In this document: one piece after another, positions 45,298 to 54,567 of the stretch
Numbering within the stretch: the stretch's first letter is position 1
Layout: every line of letters begins with the position of its first letter
DNA from: Cyclobacteriaceae bacterium
GTDB lineage: Bacteria; Bacteroidota; Bacteroidia; Cytophagales; Cyclobacteriaceae
DNA: 64,000 nt
NCBI GenBank assembly: GCA_016786585.1
Contig: JAEUUI010000015.1
Coordinates: 232,683-296,682 of the forward strand
Reading direction: 5' to 3'
Position numbers and translations under genes: made by a program
Notes under the pieces: model-generated
The model's database searches: none
Told to the model about the DNA's origin: nothing
What the model saw: the letters and a program-made list of their open reading frames with translations, nothing else

Positions 45298-45927
45298 ATG
45301 GCAACTATAAACTGGAATAAAGAATTTAAGCCGCTGATCAAGCAATATAAGGGCAAGCCGCATCCGCTGGAATACAAGAACCCCTACCAGCTTTTAATTA
45401 TGGTGATCCTGGCTGCGCAGGATTCGGACCGAAACATTAACAAGGTGGCCCCACCCCTGTTTGAAGCTTTCCCGAACTTCAAGGCGCTGGCCGCGGCTGA
45501 CTACGAAACGGTGCTGTCGTTCATCTCAAGCGTGAGAGGCTCGCGCAAGAAATCGCAGTGGATACTGGATGTCGCCAAACAGTTAAAAACAGCAAAAGGA
45601 ATTCCGCTGACAATGGAAGAACTCACGGCACTGCCAGGCGTTGGTCGAAAGACGGCCAGTGTAGTAATGAAGGAACTGGGCGCACCCGCAGAAGGTATTA
45701 TTGTTGACCTGCATGTTGTTCGGGTGGCTCCCCGCATCGGGGTCGCCTCGGGCACCGACCCGAAGAAAATTGAGAAGCAACTGATGGAAGCCATAGACAA
45801 AAAAGACTGGGGAGAGATCGGCATGGCCATTTCCTTTCTCGGCCGCGAAACGTGCCGGCCCACAAATCCCAAGCATGACGAATGCGTTATGAACAAGGTG
45901 TGCGCGTATTGCAGGAACGGAGGTTAG
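45298..45927 (+). CDS. nth: Endonuclease III-type DNA glycosylase/AP lyase
   Basis: 209 residues. The helix-hairpin-helix with catalytic Lys (ALPGVGRKTASVV) and the catalytic Asp loop (IIVDLHVVRVAPRIG) are intact. The enzyme removes oxidised pyrimidines and cuts abasic sites. The C-terminal cluster motif is unusual: where the family has C-x6-C-x2-C-x5-C, here it is C-x6-H-x2-C-x5-C with an extra Cys two residues later (CRPTNPKHDECVMNKVCAYC). The iron-sulfur cluster may therefore use a His ligand, use the extra Cys, or be absent. Confidence 0.92.
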   Translation: MATINWNKEFKPLIKQYKGKPHPLEYKNPYQLLIMVILAAQDSDRNINKVAPPLFEAFPNFKALAAADYETVLSFISSVRGSRKKSQWILDVAKQLKTAKGIPLTMEELTALPGVGRKTASVVMKELGAPAEGIIVDLHVVRVAPRIGVASGTDPKKIEKQLMEAIDKKDWGEIGMAISFLGRETCRPTNPKHDECVMNKVCAYCRNGG

Positions 45928-46007
45928 AGGTTCGGGGCTCGAGGTTAGTATACAGAATATAGAATTTGGAATTTAACTTGTCGCAAGCTGCACCTCAGAA
46001 TGTCGTT

Positions 46008-46226
46008 TTAACCCTCATCATCCTTATGCTCCGCAAACTCGGTCCACACAACCTTTACCATTTTAGTCATTTCCTTTACTTTTTCATGAGAGATAGTCTT
46101 TCCCTCCTTAATTTGCTCAAGTCCTTTCTCAACCTTTTCTACGAAAACAAGTTTTTCGATTAGCTCTTCCAGGTCAAATTCTGCCGGAAACTCTTTAACT
46201 GTCTCCATTACCTTATCGCTTTTCAT
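46008..46226 (-). CDS. Antitoxin-like protein, apparently fused to a toxin start
   Basis: 72 residues. The first ~55 (METVKEFPAEFDLEELIEKL, VEKGLEQIKEGKTISHEKVK) resemble small antitoxins that precede ParE/RelE-type toxins in Bacteroidota. The last ~18 (MVKVVWTEFAEHKDDEG) begin like the N-terminus of such a toxin (beta-strand VVWTEFA), then stop. No toxin gene follows in the 80 bp before nth. I infer a decayed module in which a deletion joined the antitoxin end to the first codons of the toxin. The open frame may still make an antitoxin-like protein. Confidence 0.6.
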   Translation of the reverse strand: MKSDKVMETVKEFPAEFDLEELIEKLVFVEKVEKGLEQIKEGKTISHEKVKEMTKMVKVVWTEFAEHKDDEG

Positions 46227-46340
46227 AACATTTTTTACTTCACGTTAACAACTTTTAATGATTTCGCCTGCGTATGTATTGCGACCGACCGGGGTTTAGG
46301 TACACGTTGTTGCCAATGGGCAAACAGCCGAAGTTAGTTA

Positions 46341-46868
46341 TCATTCATAATCCAAAATTTTGAATTTCTGACGTCCAATCGGAGAAGTCTTTCCGTCCAC
46401 TACTTTAATTTCCGTAAGCTCTGTACAGTAAACGATGGGCCATCGCTCATCTTGTACGATTTCCCTGGTCTTAGCCCAAACCATTACTTTTTTGTTTCGT
46501 TCCCGCAAGTCTTTCCATTTAAACTTCTTGAATACCTCGTAGTCTGCAGAGTCGAGAAACATCGTCACAGTGAATTCATCATTTTCTTGGTATAAGATTA
46601 TGGATGGCTTATACAGCATTTTTTGTTCTCTAATCCTTAACTGCTGTTTAATCCAATCGTCCTCGGGTATATTATCATTGACATCAACTGTGTCCAGAAT
46701 CAGATTAGTTCTGCTGATGACGCTGTCGGGCATATTATAGTATCCATCCACCCGAATAATGGGCATTAAGCAGTTACGAAATCCGAGGTCTCCAACATAG
46801 TGACTTTTGCTCTCAGTCTGCAAACATGAACAAAGCCCCAGAAGAAGTATAACGAGAAGAAATCTCAT
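46341..46868 (-). CDS. Lipoprotein of unknown function
   Basis: About 175 residues from the ATG at 46868 (MRFLLVILLLGLCSC), chosen because it gives a proper lipoprotein signal; an in-frame ATG 30 bases upstream adds ten residues before it. The mature part has no recognised family. It has a central acidic stretch (LDTVDVNDNIPEDDW) and a C-terminal beta pattern. The upstream gene ends 41 bp away on the same strand. Confidence 0.65.
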   Translation of the reverse strand: MRFLLVILLLGLCSCLQTESKSHYVGDLGFRNCLMPIIRVDGYYNMPDSVISRTNLILDTVDVNDNIPEDDWIKQQLRIREQKMLYKPSIILYQENDEFTVTMFLDSADYEVFKKFKWKDLRERNKKVMVWAKTREIVQDERWPIVYCTELTEIKVVDGKTSPIGRQKFKILDYE

Positions 46869-46908
46869 ATTAAGCTGTCTGCCCGGTGAGTTAGACATTA
46901 GAAGATGT

Positions 46909-47424
46909 TTATGAGCCCGGGCAGAAGGATACGGTGAAGTTTCCGTTTACGAAGTTGTCTTTGTCAGCACGGGCGTCAATGCGGCCGGTAACTTCTGTAT
47001 CGGTAATGGTAAGGATTTCAATGGCTCCCTTGGTGGCAATAACGTTTATCGGGTCCGGGCCACCATCATCATCGTCATAAAGCGTTACAACTTGCCCATC
47101 GAAAGAGCCGAGGTCAAAACTCAGCTTATACAAGCCAACGGCATTTGGAACAAAGAAGAATACTTCGTCACCTTCTACGGAGAAGTTTCCACAGGCGCCA
47201 TCGACTTGTGTCAACATCAGGTTTACGCTGAGCGACTCTACGCCTTCAAGGGTTGTGGTTTCTACGTAGCCGTCAGCGTACGTCCAGCTGCCGCCTTCGA
47301 TCTTTCCCTGGAGGTCCTGGTTTTTGAATGAATAGGATGGTCCTTTTTCATCGTCATCGCTGCAGGACAGCAATAATGCGGTGGATGAGAATAACAGGGT
47401 GTAAAAGATTGATCTTGCTTTCAT
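46909..47424 (-). CDS. Lipoprotein, possibly beta-sandwich
   Basis: 171 residues from the ATG at 47424 (MKARSIFYTLLFSSTALLLSC, then SDDDEKG). The frame extends further upstream, but that part translates a dispersed repeat (NRHCERSEAIP), so it is excluded. The mature protein is beta-rich (GGSWTYADGYVET; LSFDLGSFDGQVVTLYDD; VTGRIDARADKDNFVNGNFT) and ends SFCPGS. Similar short surface lipoproteins are common in Bacteroidota; no function is known. Confidence 0.7.
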   Translation of the reverse strand: MKARSIFYTLLFSSTALLLSCSDDDEKGPSYSFKNQDLQGKIEGGSWTYADGYVETTTLEGVESLSVNLMLTQVDGACGNFSVEGDEVFFFVPNAVGLYKLSFDLGSFDGQVVTLYDDDDGGPDPINVIATKGAIEILTITDTEVTGRIDARADKDNFVNGNFTVSFCPGS

Positions 47425-47733
47425 GATGTGTAACGTTATGTTGAGGTGTGGTAAAAATAGGTGGTATTGGGGATGGAACCTAACGGGGATTGCTTCACTT
47501 CGTTCGCAATGACGGTTCGAAAAGGTAATGATGCTTCGGGAGATTCTTCGGACTTGCGACATTAATGGGTTATACTACAAGGGGATCCTTCTCCCGACAA
47601 GTCGGGATCAGGATGACGGTTTGGGACGAGATTGCTTCGCTATGCTCCCGCAAGCAGGCGGGCAGGCGCAATGACGGGGTGCAATGCCGGTTCGAACAAA
47701 TCCGGGTGGATGGATGTTTACGTATATGAAATT
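47425..47733. repeat. Dispersed-repeat block, second
   Basis: Non-coding. The segment 47549-47639 aligns with 44985-45072 almost throughout: CGGACTTGCGA, then a variable ATTA tract, GGATCCTTCTCCCGACAAGT, GGATGACGGTT, GAGATTGCTTCG. It contains the palindrome CCCGACAAGTCGGG and GCAATGACG motifs. The 3' end holds the leader of the SGNH hydrolase gene. Confidence 0.8.
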
Positions 47734-48681
47734 ATGAAGCGAAAATTCTGCGCGATTGTATGTGGTATGTTGCTTGGCTGCACATTTGTGGCGGAAGGAC
47801 AGATTGAAACCATGGAAAAGGTAAGGTTTTTAGCGCTGGGTGATTCGTACACGATCGGGCAAAGTGTGTCGGTTGCGGAACGCTGGCCGGTACAGCTTAT
47901 TGATTCGCTCCGGGCAAAGGGCATTGCGTGCTACGACCCCACTATTATTGCTACAACGGGATGGCGCACGGATAACCTGATGAATGCTATTGAGGGTACA
48001 AGTTTGCGGAAGGATTATAACCTGGTGTCGTTACTGATTGGTGTGAACAATCAATACCAGGGAAAAACTGCGGAGAGCTATTCTCCGGAGTTTTACAGTT
48101 TATTGGAGAAAGCTATTGAACTGGCGGGTGGAAACCGGAGTCATGTTTTTGTTGTATCGATACCGGATTATGGCTATACGCCTTTCGGCAAGGGCAACCA
48201 GCCATACATTACCGCGGGCATTAATGCGTTTAATGCTGTTAACAAATCGATCAGTGATGTTAAGGATGTTACGTATATCGACATTACCCCGATATCGCGG
48301 CAAGGACTGGAACAACCTGATCTTGTGGCGAGCGATGGGCTGCACCCGTCTGGCAAGATGTATACGGAATGGGTTAAGCTGATTCTCGATAAGCTTACGG
48401 TTGAGCATCTGGTTACGGGAACCGATCAGCACGAAGGAAACTCAATAACACTGTTTCCGAACCCGGTTTCTTCTTCCATCACGCTTAAGAATCTGTCCGC
48501 AGCAGCGAAGTATTCTTTAACGCTTCGTGATACTACCGGGAAACCGGCCATGCAACGAAATATTCAATCAACAGGCAACGCTGCCGAGGTGGACATACAA
48601 AGCCTGCCGCAGGGAGTTTACTTTTATGAACTGTCGCGCAACGGGGCGATGGTGAAGAAGGGAAAGTTTGTTAAGCATTAG
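47734..48681 (+). CDS. T9SS-exported SGNH/GDSL hydrolase
   Basis: 315 residues from the ATG at 47734 (MKRKFCAIVCGML). After the signal peptide, block I (ALGDSYTIGQS, Ser nucleophile), block III (GVNNQYQG) and block V (SDGLHPSGKMY, Asp/His) of the SGNH fold are all visible. The last ~75 residues (NSITLFPNPVSSSITLKN ... GVYFYELSRNGAMVKKGKF) form a type A T9SS sorting domain, so the enzyme is exported to the surface or medium. It is probably an esterase; substrate unknown. Its stop overlaps the convergent dinB stop by 11 bases. Confidence 0.9.
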   Translation: MKRKFCAIVCGMLLGCTFVAEGQIETMEKVRFLALGDSYTIGQSVSVAERWPVQLIDSLRAKGIACYDPTIIATTGWRTDNLMNAIEGTSLRKDYNLVSLLIGVNNQYQGKTAESYSPEFYSLLEKAIELAGGNRSHVFVVSIPDYGYTPFGKGNQPYITAGINAFNAVNKSISDVKDVTYIDITPISRQGLEQPDLVASDGLHPSGKMYTEWVKLILDKLTVEHLVTGTDQHEGNSITLFPNPVSSSITLKNLSAAAKYSLTLRDTTGKPAMQRNIQSTGNAAEVDIQSLPQGVYFYELSRNGAMVKKGKFVKH

Positions 48682-49786
48682 AATCTTCGAAGAGATCAAG
48701 CTGATCGTCTTCGGACTTGCGGGATGCTTTCGACACCTGGCCGGGGAAATTTGATAACGAAATACCCAACAGCCTTACTTTGGCGTCATCGGTAATGGAT
48801 GTAGCCAGCAGCGTCTTCGATGTTTCGAGTATGGTTTCGAAATCGCCAACAGGCTCGGCAAACGACTGGCTGCGGGTACTGAGTTTGAAATCCTGGTACT
48901 TGATTTTGAGTGTTACGGTTCTGCCCTTGATGTTGTTCCGTTTCAACCGCGTATACACAACATCGGCAATGGCTTCGAGTTCCTTGTACATTTCGTCAAG
49001 CGTGGTGAGGTCGTACCGGAAGGTATCCTCTGCTCCTACTGACTTCAACTCGCGGTTTGGCCGCACTTCGCGATCATCAATGCCCCGAACGATCTTATAA
49101 TAAAACTTACCGGGCTTACCGAAGTGCCGCGTCATCTCGGCTTCTGATAACTTCTTAAGATCGGCACCGGTGTGCAAGCCCATCTTCTTCATCTTGTCGG
49201 CCGTAACCTTGCCTACTCCAAAGAACTTCTCTACAGGAAGCTTCTCAATGAAGCTGGTGATCTTAGACGGCCCGATGAAGGCAAGTCCGTCAGGCTTATT
49301 GATGTCGGACGCGATCTTGGCAATAAACTTATTAACCGAAACGCCTGCGGAAGCGGTTAATTGAAGTTCGTCACGGATGGCTTTGCGGATGAGCTTGGCG
49401 ATTTCAATAGCCGAGCCGATGTTCTGTTTATCGTCTGTTACATCGAGGTAGGCTTCATCCAGCGACAAAGGTTCGATCAAGTCGGTATAGCGGTGAAAGA
49501 TTTCCCGGATCTGATTGGACACCTGTTTATAAACATCGAACCTTGGCCGGACAAAGATCAACTCTTTACAAAGCTGCTTTGCTTTTTTAGATGCCATGGC
49601 AGAGCGCACGCCAAACTTGCGCGCTTCATAGCTGGCGGTAGCGACTACACCGCCCCTGCCTTCCGGAGAACCGCCAACAGCAATGGGTTTGCCGCGGTAT
49701 TGCGGATTATCGCGCTGCTCGACAGAAGCATAAAACGCATCCATATCGATGTGAATGATCTTGCGATGCCGTTTTGCGCTTTCCAT
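48671..49786 (-). CDS. dinB: DNA polymerase IV (Y-family)
   Basis: 371 residues from the ATG at 49786. The catalytic acidic residues are in HIDMDAFYASVEQ and PLSLDEAYLDVT. The steric-gate region, thumb with helix-hairpin-helix (FFGVGKVTADKMKKMG) and little finger (TVTLKIKYQDFKLSTRS) are all present. The tail QLDLFEDSNA carries a sliding-clamp-binding motif. It performs error-prone translesion synthesis. An upstream in-frame TTG (49795) is a less likely start. Confidence 0.96.
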   Translation of the reverse strand: MESAKRHRKIIHIDMDAFYASVEQRDNPQYRGKPIAVGGSPEGRGGVVATASYEARKFGVRSAMASKKAKQLCKELIFVRPRFDVYKQVSNQIREIFHRYTDLIEPLSLDEAYLDVTDDKQNIGSAIEIAKLIRKAIRDELQLTASAGVSVNKFIAKIASDINKPDGLAFIGPSKITSFIEKLPVEKFFGVGKVTADKMKKMGLHTGADLKKLSEAEMTRHFGKPGKFYYKIVRGIDDREVRPNRELKSVGAEDTFRYDLTTLDEMYKELEAIADVVYTRLKRNNIKGRTVTLKIKYQDFKLSTRSQSFAEPVGDFETILETSKTLLATSITDDAKVRLLGISLSNFPGQVSKASRKSEDDQLDLFEDSNA

Positions 49787-49822
49787 GAATTGCAAAGATA
49801 GATTTCCTGTCGATTTACGGGA

Positions 49823-52195
49823 TTGATGAGTGGCAACGACATTACCGAATCCTTTGTATTTTTAGGAACACTAATCCCCCGGGATATGCTTCAATCCAAA
49901 CAACTCGCAAACAATGCTTCTTTATATGTTTTCCTGCCCATCTTTTATACGGTGTGGTCGGATGCGGTATTAACACCAAGCGAAAGCGCAACGCTGGAGG
50001 AACTGGTTAACAGCCAGGCGTGGCTTACACCGGAAGAACGCAAATTTTTGCTCGCGCAACTCGATCCGAAGAATCCACCGTCACCGGATGAGCTAATGAG
50101 CTGGCGTGCAGCAATTCAAAACGTAGCAGATGAATCGAACGGCAAGAACAGCCTGGTTGACCTGGGCATCAAGCTCGCCAAAGCGCACGGCAACGGCTCG
50201 GTAAATACAGAAGCATTAACGCAGGCAAAACCATCGCTTGCGCGGATTGAAGGCACGCTCGGATTAATCAGTCATGAAGCCGCATCGGCATTCCTTTCAG
50301 GAAGCCGGCAAACAATCACCTCGCAACAGGCTACGCAATACACCTTCGATGTTAAAACACTTTCCGCCTTGCTGGATGGCGACCAGGCCGAGATGATCAG
50401 GAAAGTAAAGACGGTTGTGTCTGATCCGCAATTCAACTATGTCGACCCGGGTGATCTTTCCGCGTATCGTGAAAAGGTATTGAGCTGGTGCCGGCATTTA
50501 GCCGCGCAGGGATTTGGTGCGATGGCGTACCCGAAAGAATATGGCGGCCAGGGTGACATGCAAAAGTACTTCGCCATTATGGAAGCGCTGAGCTATCACG
50601 ACCTGAGTATGGTGATCAAGTTCGGGGTGCAGTTCGGCCTCTGGGGAATGAGCGTGTATTTCCTGGGAACAGAAAAGCATCACAAAAAGTATTTGAAAGA
50701 TATCGGTACGCTCGAATTGCCCGGCTGTTTCGCCATGACGGAAACCAACCACGGCTCGAACGTCAAGGGAATTGAAACTACGGCTACGTATAACCATGCC
50801 GATAAAACGTTTACCATCCATACTCCGAACGAGCTTGCGCGCAAAGAGTATATCGGCAATGCCGCGCGGCACGGCCAGGCGGCTACCGTGTTCGCCAAGC
50901 TTATTCTGGATGGAAAAGATTATGGCGTAAGTGCTTTTGTTGTACCGTTGCGTGATAAGTCAGGCAACACATTAAAAGGCGTAACGATTAAAGACTGCGG
51001 CCGCAAGATGGGCCTGAACGGGGTTGACAATGGCGTGATTTACTTTGACAATGTTGTGATTCCGAAAGACAACATGCTCGATCGCTATGCGAGCGTGAAT
51101 GAAGCCGGCAAGTTTGAAAGTCCGATCTCAAGCGATAACAAACGATTCTTCACCATGCTGGGCACCTTGGTGGGCGGACGAATCGGTATACCGCGGTCGG
51201 GATTATCGGCATCGAAATCCGGGTTGACGATTGCAATCCGTTATGGCGATCAGCGCAGGCAGTTCGGCCCGGAAGGCGGAACGGAAGTGCCTATCCTGAA
51301 CTACCGTACCCATCAGCGCAGGCTGATGCCGTTGCTGGCCAATGCTTACGCGCTTCACTTTGCACTGCAGCATCTTACAAACCGGTTCATTCACCGGAAG
51401 GAAGAAGAGATGCAGGAGATTGAAGCGTTGGCGGCAGGTTTAAAATCGTTCGCTACCTGGAATGCCACTGCTACGCTGCAGGAGTGCCGCGAATGCTGTG
51501 GCGGCAAAGGATACCTGTCCGAAAACCGGATTGATGCCCTGAAGAATGATACCGAGATCTACACCACGTTTGAAGGCGATAACACGGTGCTCATGCAACT
51601 GGTTGCAAAGAGCAGGCTGAGTGAATTCCGCCAGGAGTTTGCGAACATGAATGTGTTCACGATGCTGAACTACGTGACGGATAAAGCCAAGACATCGATC
51701 ACCGAACTGAACCCGATCATCGTGCGCAATACCGATGAAGATCACCTGATGGATGCTGAGTTTCACCTGAATGCATTCAAATACCGCGAACGCGATATTT
51801 TAACTTCGGCCGCCAAGCGACTGAAGCGCCATATTGAGTCGGGCATGGATTCGTTCGATGCGTTTAACGTGAGCCAGCATCATCTTGTGCAGGTTGGACA
51901 TGCGTACATCGAGCGGGTTATTCTGGAGCAATTCCAGAAGCAGGTGGATCAAACAAAAGATGCAGGCTGCCAGGCAATTCTTAAAAAGCTTTGTGCGCTC
52001 TTTGCGCTTTCGCAGCTTGAAAAGAACAAAGGCTGGTATCTTGAGCAGGGCTACATGGAAGGCGTTAAAACAAAAGCAATCCGTAAGCTGATGAACCAGC
52101 TGTGCTGGGATATTCGGCAGGAAGCTGTTCCGCTGGTGGATGCTTTTAACATTCCGAACGAGTTGCTGAGCGCTCCGATTGCCTTAAAAAGTTAA
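49823..52195 (+). CDS. Long acyl-CoA dehydrogenase/oxidase family protein
   Basis: 790 residues, well above the ~380 of simple acyl-CoA dehydrogenases. About 200 N-terminal helical residues have no recognised domain. From ~200 the dehydrogenase fold is clear: GFGAMAYPKEYGGQGDMQ, FAMTETNHGSNVKGIET (FAD contact), KMGLNGVDNGVIYFDNVVIP, RRQFGPEGG. The catalytic Glu region is YTTFEGDNTVLMQL, which resembles acyl-CoA oxidases. A C-terminal helical domain follows, as in oxidases. It probably acts on long-chain fatty acyl-CoA in beta-oxidation. The first codons are TTG-ATG; the ATG at 49826 or a later Met (MLQSKQL) could be the true start. Confidence 0.85.
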   Translation: MMSGNDITESFVFLGTLIPRDMLQSKQLANNASLYVFLPIFYTVWSDAVLTPSESATLEELVNSQAWLTPEERKFLLAQLDPKNPPSPDELMSWRAAIQNVADESNGKNSLVDLGIKLAKAHGNGSVNTEALTQAKPSLARIEGTLGLISHEAASAFLSGSRQTITSQQATQYTFDVKTLSALLDGDQAEMIRKVKTVVSDPQFNYVDPGDLSAYREKVLSWCRHLAAQGFGAMAYPKEYGGQGDMQKYFAIMEALSYHDLSMVIKFGVQFGLWGMSVYFLGTEKHHKKYLKDIGTLELPGCFAMTETNHGSNVKGIETTATYNHADKTFTIHTPNELARKEYIGNAARHGQAATVFAKLILDGKDYGVSAFVVPLRDKSGNTLKGVTIKDCGRKMGLNGVDNGVIYFDNVVIPKDNMLDRYASVNEAGKFESPISSDNKRFFTMLGTLVGGRIGIPRSGLSASKSGLTIAIRYGDQRRQFGPEGGTEVPILNYRTHQRRLMPLLANAYALHFALQHLTNRFIHRKEEEMQEIEALAAGLKSFATWNATATLQECRECCGGKGYLSENRIDALKNDTEIYTTFEGDNTVLMQLVAKSRLSEFRQEFANMNVFTMLNYVTDKAKTSITELNPIIVRNTDEDHLMDAEFHLNAFKYRERDILTSAAKRLKRHIESGMDSFDAFNVSQHHLVQVGHAYIERVILEQFQKQVDQTKDAGCQAILKKLCALFALSQLEKNKGWYLEQGYMEGVKTKAIRKLMNQLCWDIRQEAVPLVDAFNIPNELLSAPIALKS

Positions 52196-54534
52196 GGAAC
52201 CGCGACCCGGATTACTTTAATACCCGTATGTGTTTTAATGAGCGCGATGTAAACACCCCTTGACGGGAATCCGGGTGATAAGGTAATCTTATTATATCCG
52301 GCAGCGAGCGGTAACGATTCTGTCTTCAGTGTTATTCCCCTCAGGTCGACATACGTGATCGAACCGGTTTCATCAATCTGGTTGTAGCACTCGAGGTAAA
52401 GTTCATCGCGGTTGATAACAGGGTTCGGGAATACGCGAGTCTGGTCTTCTACTGCTTCCACGTTCACAGCAATGATATCTGAATAGGTTATTGTTCCATC
52501 AAAATCCTGTTGCAGCAACCGGTAGTACGAACGGCCTGCATACGGGTAGTTATCAATTGCCGTGTAGGTATGAGCTTCTTTCGTTGTACCCGCTCCACGC
52601 ACTTTAACAAGCGGGTTGAACTGAAGACCGTCAAATGATTTTTCGACAATGAAGAAGTCGTTGTTAAGTTCAGAAGCAGTTTTCCAGACGAGTTCGACAA
52701 CTCCCGATTCTTCCACGCCAGTGAATGAAACGAGTTCAACCGGCAGCGGAATATTGATAACGGTAGTGACGCTAAACCCATCGTTGTTTCCGCCTGCATA
52801 AAACAGACAACTTGTTGAACTCACCACGAGTGAAACCGGGATGGACTCACATTCATTGGCTATAACGACCGAAACGCTTCCACCGGAAGTACTAAACCTC
52901 ACCAGGATGGTGGATGTTCCCTGACCGCTCAGAATTGTTGCACCGGCCGGAACAGACCACGTGTACGTTGTTGTTGCATTCGCCCCGGCAACCACAATGG
53001 AGTATGATTCAGAACCGTTGCTGCAGAACGAAGCAGGGCCTGTAATCGGGCCCGGGGTAAAGGCAGAGGTTCCGTCTAACGCGCTGATACAATTGCGTGT
53101 TGTGCTGAAGCCATCATTCGATCCGCCCGCAAAGAACTGGCAAACGGAAACCGTAACGGGCAGCGATACATTTATCGTTTCGCATTCGTTGCTCACATTC
53201 ACGCTTACGTTGCCCGAAGTGTTTCCAAATGTCACGAGAATGGTATTAGTGCCCTGGCCGCTTGTAACCGTAGCGCCCGGAGGAACTGACCATGCATAGA
53301 CCGTATTCGACAATGCTCCCGCGACAGCGATGGTATAGGATTCCGTAGCAAACGGACAAAAGGCTGATGACCCAGTTACCGGACCGGGGATGAACGTTGA
53401 GCCGCCATTGAGATTTGTAGCGCATTGCTGCAGCGTGGCAAAACCATCGTTCGAACCACCACTGAAGAATGTACAACTTACCGGGCTAACCGGCAGTGTC
53501 AGGTTTAATGTTTCGCATTCATTCGCGACCGCTACATCAATTGAGCCGGCTGATCCGCCAAACGTAACGAGAATTGTATTGGTACCCTGACCACTGGTGA
53601 TTGTTGCTCCTGCCGGAACACTCCACGTGTACGTAGTGGTAGGTGTTATTCCGGCCACGCTTACAGAATAGGATTCTGTTGCAAAATTACAGAATGAGGA
53701 AGAGCCCACGATTGGGCTGGCAATGAAGACTGATCCGCCATTCAGGTTTGTCGCGCAGTTACGGGCCGTGGAGAATCCATCGCTGGAGCCGCCCGAGAAG
53801 AACTGACAAACGGTTGACGCAACGGGAAGAGAAACTGATTTTGTTTCGCACTCATTTGCTACATCAACACTTATATTTCCGTTTGTCGATCCGAATGTGA
53901 CAAGAATTGTGGTTGTACCCTGACCGCTCACGATGGTTGCACCAGCCGGCACGGCCCATGTGTATGTTGTGGTGGGTGTAGCTCCGGTAACGGTAACGGA
54001 ATACGATTCGGTTGCAAAGTTGCAGAATGTGGCGGAGCCTGAAACTGCACTAACGGTGAAGACTGAGCCTCCATTCAGATCGGATGCGCAGTTCCGGTTT
54101 GTCGAGAAACCATCGTTCGTTCCGCCTGCAAACATGGTACAACCTGTTGGCGATACGGGCATTAACGCAGAAAGTGTTTGACATGCATTGGTAAGGTCGA
54201 CCGACACATTGCCACCGGTGTTACCAAATGAAACGAGAATGGTATTGGTTCCCTGTCCACTTACAATCGTGGCGCCTGCAGGAACTGTCCAGGTATAGGT
54301 CGTTTCCTGCGTAGTCCCTACTGCGGTTACGGTATAGCTTTCAGTTGAGAATGAACAAAATGTTGAAGGTCCTGAAACGGCACTAAGCGTAAAGACTGAT
54401 GCTCCATTGAGATCGATCGCACACGCACGTGACACCGAATGTCCATCGCTGCTTCCCCCTGCATATTGTGCATAGAGATTCTGTCCGGCCATGCAGGTAA
54501 TAAATCCGATCAGCAGTAATCGCAACGACCTCAA
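52192..54534 (-). CDS. Five-repeat PKD-like surface protein with T9SS tail
   Basis: 780 residues with a signal peptide (LLIGFITCMAGQNLYAQ). Residues ~24-578 are five near-identical repeats of about 111 residues, each with F(A/S)GGxxDGFST, LNGGSVF, ATESYSVxV and YTWSVPAGATIxSGQGTNTI, a beta-sandwich of PKD-like type; a sixth copy is only started. Two Cys per repeat could form disulfides. The C-terminal ~190 residues (PLPVELVSFTG ... TRVFPNPV ... GVYIALIKTHTG) are the linker and type A sorting domain of T9SS cargo. It is probably an adhesin or surface-layer protein. It starts with TTG, 33 bp after the SUMF1-fold gene. Its stop overlaps the convergent acyl-CoA gene. Confidence 0.87.
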   Translation of the reverse strand: MRSLRLLLIGFITCMAGQNLYAQYAGGSSDGHSVSRACAIDLNGASVFTLSAVSGPSTFCSFSTESYTVTAVGTTQETTYTWTVPAGATIVSGQGTNTILVSFGNTGGNVSVDLTNACQTLSALMPVSPTGCTMFAGGTNDGFSTNRNCASDLNGGSVFTVSAVSGSATFCNFATESYSVTVTGATPTTTYTWAVPAGATIVSGQGTTTILVTFGSTNGNISVDVANECETKSVSLPVASTVCQFFSGGSSDGFSTARNCATNLNGGSVFIASPIVGSSSFCNFATESYSVSVAGITPTTTYTWSVPAGATITSGQGTNTILVTFGGSAGSIDVAVANECETLNLTLPVSPVSCTFFSGGSNDGFATLQQCATNLNGGSTFIPGPVTGSSAFCPFATESYTIAVAGALSNTVYAWSVPPGATVTSGQGTNTILVTFGNTSGNVSVNVSNECETINVSLPVTVSVCQFFAGGSNDGFSTTRNCISALDGTSAFTPGPITGPASFCSNGSESYSIVVAGANATTTYTWSVPAGATILSGQGTSTILVRFSTSGGSVSVVIANECESIPVSLVVSSTSCLFYAGGNNDGFSVTTVINIPLPVELVSFTGVEESGVVELVWKTASELNNDFFIVEKSFDGLQFNPLVKVRGAGTTKEAHTYTAIDNYPYAGRSYYRLLQQDFDGTITYSDIIAVNVEAVEDQTRVFPNPVINRDELYLECYNQIDETGSITYVDLRGITLKTESLPLAAGYNKITLSPGFPSRGVYIALIKTHTGIKVIRVAVP

Positions 54535-54567
54535 GGAATAGCAGGTTAGAGAATGCCGGTTGAAGTG

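Noticed and set aside
47425..47562. N-terminal extension of the lipoprotein at 46909
   Set aside because: It translates a dispersed repeat (NRHCERSEAIP) and would bury the lipoprotein signal.
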